Positions 27,201 to 34,959 are shown, numbered from the stretch's first letter. The stretch: DNA of 64,000 nt from Xanthomarina arctica (GCF_014638915.1 NZ_BMFQ01000004.1:248001-312000); one strand, 5' to 3'. Notes: a model not told the origin generated them from the letters alone. Numbers and translations are program-made.

Positions 27201-27904
27201 ATTTGGTAAAAATCTGGTTTATCTGCTGTTTTTGGAGCAAATTGTTCTACTCGTGGTCCTTTTACAAAAGCCACATTATCTTTATAAGCTGAAACAATAT
27301 CGTTTGGATGTTGTTTAGCAGTTTCTTTAATTAATTTGAAAAGAGAGGTAGGTTTTTCTACTCCATCAATTACAAATGTGCCATTGAATATTTTATGACG
27401 ACAGTGTTCTGAATTAACTTGAGAAAATCCGAAAACTTCAGAATCTGTCAGTTTTCTACCTATTTTTCTAGATACGCCTTCTAAGTATTCGATTTCTTCA
27501 TCGTTTAAAGACAAGCCTTCTTCTTGATTATAAGCTGCAATATCTTCTATATTAAGTATGGCTTCTGGCTGAATCTGTATGGTGAATGAATCTTGATTTA
27601 ATCCCTTGTACTTTTCAGAAATCATCGGGTCGAAATCATTGGAATCTTCTGAAGAAACTTGAAATTCTTCTATACGAATGAGGTCTTCAATCCCCATGTT
27701 TTGGGTTATTTCAACAGCATTGGTGCTCCAAGGTGTAATCATGGCAGCGCGAGGCCCAACAAAAAAAGCATCGAGAGATGCTTGTTCTATTTTTGGCTGG
27801 TTGCCAAATAACCACACTAATTTAGCGATGGTTTCGGTTGATAATTCTTTTGTTGCTTGAACAGCAAAGATTTTACTGTTTTGGTTTCCGAAGAAATGAA
27901 TCAT
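24221..27904 (-). CDS. purL: Phosphoribosylformylglycinamidine synthase
   Basis: A 1227-residue large-type FGAM synthase with all domains in one chain: an N-terminal PurS-like domain, a linker, two AIRS-type ATP-binding halves ('FSQVNSEHCRHKIFNGTF', 'SLKAETHNFPT', 'SIHDHGAGGHLNCLSELVED') and a C-terminal glutaminase with nucleophile Cys in 'VGICNGAQLW' and His-Glu partners in 'HIERSTFQWNW'. It converts FGAR plus glutamine and ATP to FGAM in purine synthesis. It is monocistronic with its own terminator. Length and motifs are normal. Confidence 0.96.
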   Translation of the reverse strand: MIHFFGNQNSKIFAVQATKELSTETIAKLVWLFGNQPKIEQASLDAFFVGPRAAMITPWSTNAVEITQNMGIEDLIRIEEFQVSSEDSNDFDPMISEKYKGLNQDSFTIQIQPEAILNIEDIAAYNQEEGLSLNDEEIEYLEGVSRKIGRKLTDSEVFGFSQVNSEHCRHKIFNGTFVIDGVEKPTSLFKLIKETAKQHPNDIVSAYKDNVAFVKGPRVEQFAPKTADKPDFYQITDFDSVISLKAETHNFPTTVEPFNGAATGSGGEIRDRLAGGKGSLPLAGTAVYMTSYSRLEEKRPWEQKMEARPWLYQTPMDILIKASNGASDFGNKFGQPLICGSVLTFEHEENSSSSTSKARKLGYDKVIMQAGGIGYGKADQALKDTPKVGDKIVILGGENYRIGMGGAAVSSADTGEFASGIELNAVQRSNPEMQKRAANAVRGMVESEENFIVSIHDHGAGGHLNCLSELVEDTGGKIDLDKLPVGDPTLSAKEIIGNESQERMGLVIAEKHIDTLQKIAARERSPMFTVGEVTGNDRFTFESKTTGEKPMDLALKDMFGSSPKTILTDNTVVRNYKNPRYKTKNLKIYLEQVLQLEAVACKDWLTNKVDRCVGGKVAKQQCVGPLQIPLNNVGVMALDYKGKEGIATSIGHSPISALINPQAGSRNAITESLTNIIWAPLKENLKSVSLSANWMWPCKNEGEDARLYQAVEAISEFSIALGINVPTGKDSLSMKQKYPNEDVISPGTVIISAAGNCNDITKVVEPVLHVDGGNIYYINISQDDFKLGGSSFNQSLNAIGNEAPDVTNADFVKTVFNTIQELIKADKIKAGHDVASGGMITTLLEMCFANVNLGADFDVSTLNEEDSIKVLFSENSGIVFQADASVETILSENNIEFFNIGSANNSGIVTIKNREDNVTFNVSEMRDVWYKTSFLLDQKQTANGLAKNRFDNYKNQPLEYVFPKDFTGKVQSRLDPTRRPKAAILREKGSNSEREMANAMYLAGFDVKDVHMTDLISGRETLEDIQFIGAVGGFSNSDVLGSAKGWAGAFLYNEKANTALKNFFKREDTLSVGICNGAQLWMELELVNPDHKTHGKLTYNDSHKHESSFTSVAIQKNNSVMLSSLEGSKLGVWISHGEGKFSLPEKETKYNIVAKYGYDEYPANPNGSDYNTAMMCDKTGRHLVTMPHIERSTFQWNWANYPKGRKDDVSPWLEAFENARKWIENKK

Positions 27905-27924
27905 TTTGTATGAGTTAGAGTTGT

Positions 27925-27965
27925 CTACCTATTCGGTAGGCGCGTTGTTTAAAAGTGCAAATTTA
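27925..27965 (-). promoter_or_regulatory. purL -7 box and leader hairpin
   Basis: On the minus strand TAAATTTG (27958-27965) is a perfect -7 match. Between it and the purL ATG the leader folds into a short hairpin, CTACC/GGTAG, with a 5-base loop (27925-27939). No convincing -33 element was found at the usual spacing, and no known riboswitch is recognised here. Confidence 0.45.
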
Positions 27966-28034
27966 CTTTTTTTCGGTGTAATAATTACTATTTAAATTAT
28001 TGAAAGTTTTGTGATATTTACGACGATATAATGC

Positions 28035-28065
28035 AAAAAAAAAGCGACTCGTTAAAGTCGCTTTT
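28035..28065 (-). terminator. Terminator of the secreted endonuclease gene
   Basis: GCGACT/AGTCGC stem flanked by A9 and T4; on the minus strand a long T-run follows the stem. It is a few bases after the endonuclease stop. Confidence 0.82.
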
Positions 28066-28070
28066 AAAAT

Positions 28071-29900
28071 TTATTGCTTGATAAGCTTTTTACTTATGGT
28101 TGCATCACCTTGTTTTATCTTCAAGATATATATTCCTGAATTTAAATTTTCAACGTTTATACTTTGAGATTGCCTTATTGTTTTAGTCAGAACTCTTTTT
28201 CCAAGAATGTTGAAGATATCAATTTGTGTTTCTTCAGATTTGTTTAATTGAATATTCAAAGTGTTAGAAACAGGGTTTGGATAGATAGAAATATCATTAA
28301 GTTGATAACCCATTACGTTTAATTCTGTGAAACAAGTCCATGATAAATCATCAAAAACAACTCTATTAGATGTTACACTATTTCCATCGATTACAATGGA
28401 AACAGGACCTTCAATATTAATATTTGAAATGGTAATAGTCTCAACAACATCTTGAGCGCCATATGCGATAGTATTCACATAATCTCCATTTACAGTTAAA
28501 TTGAAAGTTCCAGATGAACCTCCAAAAACACGTTTTGTAGAGACCGTAAGGCTTCCAATTCCTCCAGAGATAGTTGGAGCAGTAAGGCTTCCGTTTCTAA
28601 TTGTTATAGCTCTATCAGTTAAAGTTTGATCTGTTCTAGCGTCTGTAGCGATCCAAGCACCACCATTGTCGCCAGTCCAGTCTCTTGTTGCGTAACCACC
28701 TGCATTTGCTGGAATATTTTGAAAAGTTTCAACTAGACAATTCACCCCAACTCCATTATCTGTAGTTGTTTCACAAGCTTGATTGCTGAATTCTGATTCA
28801 TTTCCAGTAGCATCTTTTGCTTTAATTGTAAAACAATATTCAGTATCAGGACTTAGACCAGTTGCTGAAAAAGAATTGGTAGAAGAACTAAAACTATTAG
28901 TTCCATCTACATAAATATCGTAAGAAGTAACTGCTGTATTATCTGTAGAGGCTGTCCAATTTAAATCTATTGAAACGTCTGTTGGATTAGAAGCTATTAA
29001 ATTTGTTGGATTTGTTGGAGCCTCAGTATCTGGAGTTGGATCCCAAATTTGTGCTACCCATTCTGGATGGTCAACAAATGGATTTCTGTTATCTTGATGG
29101 TGATAGTATATGTTATTATTTCTATCTATTTCTTTTTGAGAAACAGGATCTGCATTATGCCAAGTTATTAGAATATTTAAAAATGGATCTGAAAGTACTT
29201 GGTCATTACTACCATCAAACATAGCATAGGCATCCCAATTATCAACTTGATTCTGGTAACGCGTAACGAAATAGAAATAAATTCGAGCAATATCGCCTTT
29301 AAATTCATCGATAGGTTCAAAAACTATTCCTGTATACCCTGCAGAATATCCAGAATTGATATTCCCACCTAATTTTGAACCATTAGATGTTGGATTTGAA
29401 ATACTACTTTGTGATACTAAACTGTTATCGTCCACACGACCAAAAGGGTAGCTACTTCTAAAACCATTAACACGACCATCTGTTGGTAATAATTGATGTG
29501 CATCACTTCTCATTGGAGTCGCAGCACCAAATGCCGATTGTGGAATAATATGTTCTTTGTTATAACAATCTCCTTCGCTATTATAATTCCCACATTCATT
29601 AGTAACAGGTGTATAATTATATGGATCGTTAGGAGTGTTACTAGTTGGATTAGGGATTTCAGAATACACATCTAAAATAGTTGTACTTCCATTAGCATCA
29701 TAATAGTTATCACGATCGTAGGTAGAAATAAATCCATTCATGGCGCTATAGCCTTGATCGTTATGATTATCAATAATATTATATAACTGCGTTTTTAATG
29801 TATATCCAGATCCCGTTGCCGTATCGTAATATCCATTTGGGATTTGCGCAAAAGCTGTAACTGAGACTAATAATAATAGTAAGGAGTAAAAGTGCTTCAT
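28071..29900 (-). CDS. Secreted endonuclease I family nuclease with FN3 and T9SS sorting domain
   Basis: A 609-residue multidomain secreted protein. It has a signal peptide (1-18, ...VTAFA-Q) and an endonuclease I domain (about 20-285) with the beta-beta-alpha-metal core visible in 'CYNKEHIIPQSAFG' and 'RSDAHQLLPTDGRVNGFRSS'. A fibronectin type III domain follows (about 293-380), then a jelly-roll-like segment (about 390-530) and a T9SS type A sorting domain ('SIYPNPVSNTLNIQLN'... to the end). It should degrade extracellular DNA at or beyond the cell surface, giving nucleotides or phosphate. It is 6 bp downstream of the rRNA methyltransferase gene and probably read from the same promoter. Confidence 0.88.
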   Translation of the reverse strand: MKHFYSLLLLLVSVTAFAQIPNGYYDTATGSGYTLKTQLYNIIDNHNDQGYSAMNGFISTYDRDNYYDANGSTTILDVYSEIPNPTSNTPNDPYNYTPVTNECGNYNSEGDCYNKEHIIPQSAFGAATPMRSDAHQLLPTDGRVNGFRSSYPFGRVDDNSLVSQSSISNPTSNGSKLGGNINSGYSAGYTGIVFEPIDEFKGDIARIYFYFVTRYQNQVDNWDAYAMFDGSNDQVLSDPFLNILITWHNADPVSQKEIDRNNNIYYHHQDNRNPFVDHPEWVAQIWDPTPDTEAPTNPTNLIASNPTDVSIDLNWTASTDNTAVTSYDIYVDGTNSFSSSTNSFSATGLSPDTEYCFTIKAKDATGNESEFSNQACETTTDNGVGVNCLVETFQNIPANAGGYATRDWTGDNGGAWIATDARTDQTLTDRAITIRNGSLTAPTISGGIGSLTVSTKRVFGGSSGTFNLTVNGDYVNTIAYGAQDVVETITISNINIEGPVSIVIDGNSVTSNRVVFDDLSWTCFTELNVMGYQLNDISIYPNPVSNTLNIQLNKSEETQIDIFNILGKRVLTKTIRQSQSINVENLNSGIYILKIKQGDATISKKLIKQ

Positions 29901-29906
29901 GTGTTT

Positions 29907-31121
29907 TTATTTTTTCTTTTCTAATAAGGCCATGTAGAATCCATCGAATCCTGATTTGTGAGCTAAGATACTTTTATCTTTAACAAAAGTAAAAACTTCT
30001 CCCATTTCAGATGCTAAAAAAGTATCTACTTGATTTTTGTTTTCCGAAGGTAAAATAGAGCAGGTTGCATATACCATTTGACCCCCAGGTTTTACCATTC
30101 TTGAATATTGTTGAAGAATCTCTTGTTGCGTTTTTTTAATATTTTCAATAAATTCTGGTTGTAATTTCCATTTAGCATCCGGATTTCTTCTTAAAATACC
30201 AAGTCCTGAACAAGGTGCATCTATAAGAACACGATCTGCTTTATCATATAGTTTTTTAATAACTTTGGTAGAATCTATATGTCTAGGTTCTATATTATGA
30301 GCTCCATCACGTTTGGCTCTACGTTTTAATTCTTTTAATTTATGATCGTAGATGTCCATAGCAATAATCTGACCCTTGTTTTCCATAAGAGAAGCTAAAT
30401 GCAAAGCTTTTCCACCTGCACCAGCACACGCGTCAACAACACGCATTCCTGGTTCTACATTTAAAAACTCAGCCACTAATTGAGAAGACGCATCTTGAAC
30501 TTCAAAATGTCCATTCTTAAAGGCTTCAGTAGTAAAAACATTAGCACGTTCTTTCAACTTTAAAGCGCTAGGATGGTCTTTAATAAATTCGGTATCTATT
30601 TCTAAATCGAATAATTCAGCTTGCAGTTTTTCCTTTGTAGTTTTAAGAGTGTTGACTCTTAAAATAACATCTGCTTGTTGGTTTAAAGCTTCAATTTCTT
30701 TAGTCCAAACAGCTTTTCCAAGTTCTTTTTCGCCAGCTTCGTCTAACCAATCTGGGATAGATTCCTTGAATTTTCTAATTTTTGAAAGTTCGTCAAAACG
30801 CCCTTTAATTTTTCTAGAAGGTGTATTTTCAAAATATTTCCAATCTGGTAGTTTGATACCTCTTAAAGTTGCCCAAACAGCAAAAACACGCCATAAATCT
30901 TCACGGCTGTATGGTTCTTTTACTTCAGCAATTTCAGAATACAAACGCTTCCATCTAACTATTTCGTAAGTGGTTTCAGCAACAAAAGCACGATCTCGAG
31001 CTCCCCAACGTTTATCACGTTTTAATAATTGTTGAATAACTTTGTCTGCATATTTACCTTCATTGAAGATTAATGTTAATCCATCAATGGTTGCAAAACA
31101 TAAATTCCTGTGTAATCTCAT
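29907..31121 (-). CDS. RsmB/NOL1/NOP2/Sun-family RNA (cytosine-5) methyltransferase
   Basis: A class I SAM-dependent methyltransferase of about 404 residues. The SAM site is 'VVDACAGAGGKALHLAS', motif IV is 'VLIDAPCSGLGILRRNPD' and the catalytic Cys motif is 'MVYATCSILPSEN'. The enzyme methylates C5 of a cytosine in rRNA (or tRNA). The frame is open to an ATG at 31142, but the conserved start of homologs is M-R-L-H-R-N, so the ATG at 31121 is preferred. An N-terminal helical region replaces a full NusB domain. It is divergent from the ECF sigma gene, with a 140-bp region between them. Confidence 0.88.
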   Translation of the reverse strand: MRLHRNLCFATIDGLTLIFNEGKYADKVIQQLLKRDKRWGARDRAFVAETTYEIVRWKRLYSEIAEVKEPYSREDLWRVFAVWATLRGIKLPDWKYFENTPSRKIKGRFDELSKIRKFKESIPDWLDEAGEKELGKAVWTKEIEALNQQADVILRVNTLKTTKEKLQAELFDLEIDTEFIKDHPSALKLKERANVFTTEAFKNGHFEVQDASSQLVAEFLNVEPGMRVVDACAGAGGKALHLASLMENKGQIIAMDIYDHKLKELKRRAKRDGAHNIEPRHIDSTKVIKKLYDKADRVLIDAPCSGLGILRRNPDAKWKLQPEFIENIKKTQQEILQQYSRMVKPGGQMVYATCSILPSENKNQVDTFLASEMGEVFTFVKDKSILAHKSGFDGFYMALLEKKK

Positions 31122-31226
31122 TTTAATTTTATAAGCTTGCAAAGTTACGTTAATTGAGATGAATACACGAATATTTTTTGTATTAGACTTTTAAAGAGTA
31201 TATTTTTAAAATAATTTACTACTTAC

Positions 31227-31256
31227 CGCAAGTTTTTTATTTTAATCGCATCTAAA
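31227..31256 (+). promoter_or_regulatory. ECF-type promoter site A (before the sigma gene)
   Basis: CGCAAGT (31227-31233), 15 bases, then CATCTAAA (31249-31256). The same CAAGT-N15-CATCTAAA layout occurs at three further starts in this cluster. It lies 28 bp before the sigma-factor start, consistent with autoregulation. Confidence 0.8.
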
Positions 31257-31284
31257 ACGTGATGGCTAATTAAAAAATTAATTT

Positions 31285-31863
31285 TTGACTGAAAACGACT
31301 TTATAGAAAACTTAAAGAATAAAAGGCAAGATGCTTATGGCATGCTTATAGAAAACTTTCAAAATAAAGTATTTGCAACATGTTTGTCTTTTGTGCCAAA
31401 TAGAGAAGATGCTGAAGATATAGCTCAGGAGGTTTTTATAGAAGTTTTTAATTCCATCCATAAATTTAAAGGCGATTCTAAATTGTCTACATGGATTTAT
31501 AAGATAACTACAAACAAATGTTTAGAGTTTATAAGAAAAAGAAATACTAAAAAACGCTTTGCTTTTTTACAGTCCATTACTGGTAATGGCATGCCACTAG
31601 ACAAAACAAATTACTTTACGGAAATGAATCACCCAGGAATTCAATTAGAAAATAAAGAAACTAGTGAAACCTTATATTATGCTATTAACAAACTTCCAGA
31701 AACTCAAAAAGTGGTTTATACGTTACATAAAATAGATTGTTTAAGCTATCAAGAAATTAGCGATGTTATAGATAAAAGTGTGTCTTCGGTAGAATCCTTA
31801 ATGTTTAGGGCAAAAAATAATTTGAAAAAATTACTCTATAATTATTATAAAAATGAAAGTTAA
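31285..31863 (+). CDS. ECF RNA polymerase sigma factor of the EF-hand/YHYH/CotH cluster
   Basis: A 192-residue ECF sigma factor. Region 2 is visible in 'NREDAEDIAQEVFIEVFNSI' and 'LSTWIYKITTNKCLEFIRKR', region 4 in 'SYQEISDVIDKSVSSVESLM'. The start is most likely TTG at 31285: the protein aligns from there, an upstream ATG at 31262 is in frame with an immediate stop, and the next ATG would cut into region 2. The TTG start would limit expression. Site A directly upstream matches three other promoters in the cluster. It is followed by an anti-sigma-like gene and a Spy-like gene. The inducing signal is unknown. Confidence 0.88.
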   Translation: MTENDFIENLKNKRQDAYGMLIENFQNKVFATCLSFVPNREDAEDIAQEVFIEVFNSIHKFKGDSKLSTWIYKITTNKCLEFIRKRNTKKRFAFLQSITGNGMPLDKTNYFTEMNHPGIQLENKETSETLYYAINKLPETQKVVYTLHKIDCLSYQEISDVIDKSVSSVESLMFRAKNNLKKLLYNYYKNES

Positions 31864-31864
31864 G

Positions 31865-31894
31865 CGCAAGTTTTTAATTAAAATCACATCTAAA
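31865..31894 (+). promoter_or_regulatory. ECF-type promoter site B (before the anti-sigma-like gene)
   Basis: CGCAAGT (31865-31871), 15 bases, then CATCTAAA (31887-31894). It begins 2 bp after the sigma stop. The -10 motif ends only 8 bp before the next ATG, so the transcript would be almost leaderless. Confidence 0.78.
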
Positions 31895-31902
31895 TTTTAA
31901 CT

Positions 31903-32217
31903 ATGGAAACAAATAACGACATAAATCAAAAAGTTCAAAACACATTAAAGAGTTTTGATTCTATTACCGACACTAAGGTTTCACCTTTTTTTAAAGATAA
32001 AACCATGCAACTTCTGTTTTCTGAAAAAGAAGAAAAAGAGTCCTTTGTATTTTCTTGGTTTTCACCAAAACTGCAATTTGCTACTTTAGTTTGTTTTGTG
32101 CTTTTAAATGTGTTTGCTTATGTTAAAATAAATTCAAACACCTATAATAGCAATGTGCAAGATTTTGCAGAAACATATGGCTTATCAACAGATAACGACA
32201 CCTATTTATTAAATTAA
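31903..32217 (+). CDS. Small single-pass membrane protein, probable anti-sigma factor
   Basis: A 104-residue protein with a cytoplasmic N-terminal half (about 1-60), one transmembrane segment (about 66-84, 'FATLVCFVLLNVFAYVKI') and a short extracytoplasmic tail. It has no clear conserved family motif. Position directly after an ECF sigma gene, type II-like topology and size all fit an anti-sigma factor that holds the sigma at the membrane. Site B lies just in front. Its stop overlaps an ATG of the next frame by one base. Function is inferred from context. Confidence 0.6.
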   Translation: METNNDINQKVQNTLKSFDSITDTKVSPFFKDKTMQLLFSEKEEKESFVFSWFSPKLQFATLVCFVLLNVFAYVKINSNTYNSNVQDFAETYGLSTDNDTYLLN

Positions 32218-32222
32218 TGATT

Positions 32223-32756
32223 ATGAAAAAAAATACAATTTTATATATTTTATTAGCTTTTTTAATTGTCTTTAATGGATTTTTTCTTTTTTATTTCTTA
32301 GGAAACACCAATGATACTGTTGAAAGAGGAGGTGGAGATCCAATGAGCTTTGTCATGAAGCAATTAAATTTTAATGCGTTACAATTAGAGGAAATGGAAG
32401 GTGTCAATAAGAAGCATCACCAAAAAATGATGCGTATTAATGATGATTTAAAGGAATTAAAAGATGCTTTATTTAATAATCTTTCTGATGTTATTATTGA
32501 TAACAAAACTGTAGATTCTATTGCGACCTTAATAGGCAAAAAGCAAAAAGCTAAAGAAATTGAGGCCTTTTCTCATTTTAGAAGCATTCAAGAATTATGT
32601 GATGATAAGCAAAAACAAAAATTTGAAGAAATAATAAAAGATGCGCTTCGTCGAGGAGACAGTGAAAATAGACCTCCGCAAGGAAAAGGTCCAGATGGTC
32701 ATAGGCCACCTCCACCTTCAGAACAAGGCGGGAAAATGCCACCTCCAAAAGGTTAA
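32223..32756 (+). CDS. Spy/ZraP/CnrX-like periplasmic metal-sensor-type protein
   Basis: About 177 residues: one N-terminal membrane anchor (about 5-25), then a helical periplasmic domain ('FVMKQLNFNALQLEEMEGVN', 'HHQKMMRINDDLKELKDALF', 'DDKQKQKFEEIIKDALR') of the Spy/CpxP/ZraP fold, and a Pro/Gly-rich tail. Such proteins bind metals or unfolded proteins and control anti-sigma/sigma pairs (CnrX with CnrY/CnrH). Two start codons are possible (32217 and 32223); the second gives the normal M-K-K signal-anchor start. It is coupled to the anti-sigma-like gene and followed by a terminator. Metal specificity is unknown. Confidence 0.7.
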   Translation: MKKNTILYILLAFLIVFNGFFLFYFLGNTNDTVERGGGDPMSFVMKQLNFNALQLEEMEGVNKKHHQKMMRINDDLKELKDALFNNLSDVIIDNKTVDSIATLIGKKQKAKEIEAFSHFRSIQELCDDKQKQKFEEIIKDALRRGDSENRPPQGKGPDGHRPPPPSEQGGKMPPPKG

Positions 32757-32776
32757 TTATTTATAAAACCATTTTA

Positions 32777-32807
32777 GACTCTCAATTTCTTGAGGGTCTT
32801 TTTTTTT
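32777..32807 (+). terminator. Terminator after the Spy-like gene
   Basis: GACTCTCAA and TTGAGGGTC pair (one G-T wobble) around TTTC, followed by nine T. It ends the sigma/anti-sigma/Spy unit. Confidence 0.88.
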
Positions 32808-32830
32808 GGCTTTTATTTAACAAGAACGAC

Positions 32831-32860
32831 CACAAGTAATTTAATCTATTGCCATCTAAA
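32831..32860 (+). promoter_or_regulatory. ECF-type promoter site C (before the small EF-hand gene)
   Basis: CACAAGT (32831-32837), 15 bases, then CATCTAAA (32853-32860). It lies 28 bp before the ATG, the same distance as site A from its gene, and 24 bp after the previous terminator, so this is a true transcription start. Confidence 0.8.
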
Positions 32861-32888
32861 GGTATATAACAAATAAAAATTTAAAGAG

Positions 32889-33170
32889 ATGAACCGCAAC
32901 ACATTTAAAACAATCGTATTAGTTTTTGGATTAACCGTTTTTATGTCAATTGACACAAATGCGCAATCTCAAAACAAACAACAAAAATCGCCACCATCAA
33001 CCAGTGAATTATTAAAACAGATGGATTCTGATGAAGATGGGCAATTATCAGAAAAAGAAGTAAAAGGGCCACTTAAAGATAGCTTTGATACTATTGATAA
33101 AAATGAGGATGGGTACTTATCAGAAGAAGAATTAGATAATGCGCCAAAACCAAAAAGAAAAAGCAAGTAA
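32889..33170 (+). CDS. Small secreted EF-hand protein (two hands)
   Basis: A 93-residue protein with a signal peptide (about 1-25, ...MSIDTNA-Q) and one EF-hand pair. The loops are 46-57 (D-S-D-E-D-G-Q-L-S-E-K-E) and 70-81 (D-K-N-E-D-G-Y-L-S-E-E-E), both with all Ca ligands. The tail is basic (P-K-R-K-S-K). It should bind two Ca ions in the periplasm or outside the cell. The pair is closely similar to the C-terminal pair of the YHYH protein at 33835-34947. It is driven by site C and followed by a terminator, so it can be made alone. Confidence 0.85.
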   Translation: MNRNTFKTIVLVFGLTVFMSIDTNAQSQNKQQKSPPSTSELLKQMDSDEDGQLSEKEVKGPLKDSFDTIDKNEDGYLSEEELDNAPKPKRKSK

Positions 33171-33220
33171 ATAAATAATTGAAATATATGAAGTAAAAAT
33201 AGTTTGAATTAGTCTTATTA

Positions 33221-33252
33221 AAAGCTTCGTTATTACTGACGAAGCTTTTTTT
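33221..33252 (+). terminator. Terminator after the small EF-hand gene
   Basis: AAAGCTTCGT and ACGAAGCTTT form a perfect 10-bp stem with an 8-base loop and a T7 run. Confidence 0.88.
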
Positions 33253-33288
33253 AAAATTATAACTTAATTTAAAATCATAAAAACTAAA

Positions 33289-33828
33289 ATGAAAAATAAC
33301 TATTTAAAAGTTACCATCACCATTTTTACATTACTACTAACTATCGGCATCTGTGCTCAAGGACCTCCAGGGGGAGGAGGAGGAGGAAGATGAGGCAAAG
33401 GTAAAGGTCAAGCTCCTGAAGGTGGAGGAAAACCAGACGCTTACAAAATATTTACAATGTTAGATGTTAATAATGATAAGCTTATTGATATGGATGAAGT
33501 TTCTAAAGATGAAAGAGGCAAAATAGCAGAAAATTTTAATGAGATTGATTCTAATGATGATGAATATATCGATTTAGAAGAATTAGAAGCCTTTATAAAT
33601 GAAGGGAAGCCTAAACAGATATCAGCCAAAAATCTAATTAAGGATATTGACGATAATGGCGATGGTACCTTAAACGAACTAGAAATAGCAGCTAAAGGAG
33701 AGTTAGAATTATCAAATAATTTTACTGTTATAGATACAAATCAAGATCGTGAACTTGATATAGAAGAATTAAAAGGATTCTTTGAAGAAAACGAGGAGCA
33801 ACCAAAACGTAAAAAAAGAGATAGATAA
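33289..33828 (+). pseudogene. Secreted four-EF-hand protein split by an in-frame TGA
   Basis: From ATG 33289 the frame gives a normal signal peptide (M-K-N-N-Y-L-K-V...I-C-A-Q) and a Gly-rich linker, then TGA at codon 35 (33391-33393). The same frame continues as G-K-G-K-G-Q-A-P-E and four EF-hands with loops near residues 59-70, 87-98, 121-132 and 149-160, ending at 33828. Frame is kept exactly, so one substitution (for example GGA to TGA in the Gly run) explains it. An internal ATG at 33457 could make the EF-hand part, but without a signal peptide. Alternatives are read-through, a recent mutation or a sequencing error. The stop is 6 bp before the next gene. Confidence 0.8.
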
Positions 33829-33834
33829 TTTAAA

Positions 33835-34947
33835 ATGAAAACATATTATATAATTATATCGGTTCTTTTATTAGGTGTCACTTTTGGTTGCAAAAGTAAA
33901 GTGGACGCCCACAGTCATGATGGTTTACAAAATCATTCTCATGAAAGCAAAGATGTTTCTAGAAATGTGACTAATTATTTTGATGATTACGATTTAGAAG
34001 ATGTAGCTTTTGGAACCAAAACTAGAGTGACTATTACTGCAAAAACACGAATTATGGTTACCAATTCTATCCCAAACCATAAAACTGGAGAATTTCCAAA
34101 TCAAGGTAATCCCAATACAATTTCGGCACAAAATAAAACCTATACATTTCCTTTAAATGCAAAATACACAGGAAAAGCACAATGGATGCGAGAGCCAGGA
34201 ATAGCATTAAACGGTATTAAATTTGAACCTGGAACAGCAGAGGTTGTTGAATGCGAAACAGGAGAAAATTACCGTGTTGAAGCCATACAAAATGTTATCG
34301 ATTTAGGTTTAGACTTTAATCACGCACATGTGCAACCAACTGGAGAATATCATTATCATGGTACACCAACTTCCATTATAGAAACCTTTGATACAGGAGA
34401 AGATTTAGTACATATTGGTTTTGCACACGATGGTTTTCCTATGTATTATTCAAAAAGTGGAAAATATAAACCAAGTTTTAAATTGTTAGATGGAAATAGA
34501 GAAGGAGAGGATTGCACCTATACAACACATCTAACTATAGATATCTCGGTTGGAGGACATCATGATGGTACTTATGGTTCTGATTACGAATATGTAAATG
34601 GTTCTGGTGATTTAGATGAATGTAATGGAATTACAATAGATGGAAAATATATGTATTTAGTGACTAATGAGTTTCCTTATATAGGCCGTTGTGTTATGGG
34701 GGAAGTTGAGCAACAACAGCAAGGGCCTAGAAACGGACAAGCTCAGGGAGGAAAACCAAGCTTTAAATACCTTCTAAATGAAATGGATTCCAATAAAGAC
34801 GGAAAACTTTCAGCTAATGAGGTTAAAGGGTCAATAAAACAGGATTTTACAAAAATTGATGTAAATACTGATGGTTTTATTTCTAAAGAAGAATTAGAAA
34901 ATATTCAAAAACAAAATAAACAACAACCAAAAGGTGGAAGAATTTAA
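33835..34947 (+). CDS. YHYH-domain lipoprotein with C-terminal EF-hand pair
   Basis: A 370-residue lipoprotein (lipobox G18-C19) beginning with a His-rich stretch (DAHSHDGLQNHSHESKD). The YHYH domain spans about 70-295, with F-N-H-A-H (161-165) and Y172-H-Y-H175 plus 'FAHDGFPMYY' and 'GGHHDGTYGSDYEY'. A Gln-rich linker leads to two EF-hands (loops 318-329 and 342-353) very similar to the separate EF-hand protein at 32889-33170. The YHYH family has no proven function; its invariant His/Tyr pattern suggests metal binding. It follows the split EF-hand gene by 6 bp. Confidence 0.82.
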   Translation: MKTYYIIISVLLLGVTFGCKSKVDAHSHDGLQNHSHESKDVSRNVTNYFDDYDLEDVAFGTKTRVTITAKTRIMVTNSIPNHKTGEFPNQGNPNTISAQNKTYTFPLNAKYTGKAQWMREPGIALNGIKFEPGTAEVVECETGENYRVEAIQNVIDLGLDFNHAHVQPTGEYHYHGTPTSIIETFDTGEDLVHIGFAHDGFPMYYSKSGKYKPSFKLLDGNREGEDCTYTTHLTIDISVGGHHDGTYGSDYEYVNGSGDLDECNGITIDGKYMYLVTNEFPYIGRCVMGEVEQQQQGPRNGQAQGGKPSFKYLLNEMDSNKDGKLSANEVKGSIKQDFTKIDVNTDGFISKEELENIQKQNKQQPKGGRI

Positions 34948-34959
34948 TTTTTAAAATAG

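Noticed and set aside
31122-31142. Upstream ATG of the rRNA methyltransferase as true start
   Set aside because: Homologs begin at M-R-L-H-R-N; the seven extra residues look like translated leader.
33391-33393. Selenocysteine insertion at the in-frame TGA
   Set aside because: The surrounding residues are a low-complexity Gly/Lys/Pro linker with no redox context and no obvious SECIS-like hairpin directly after the TGA; a point mutation or error is simpler.
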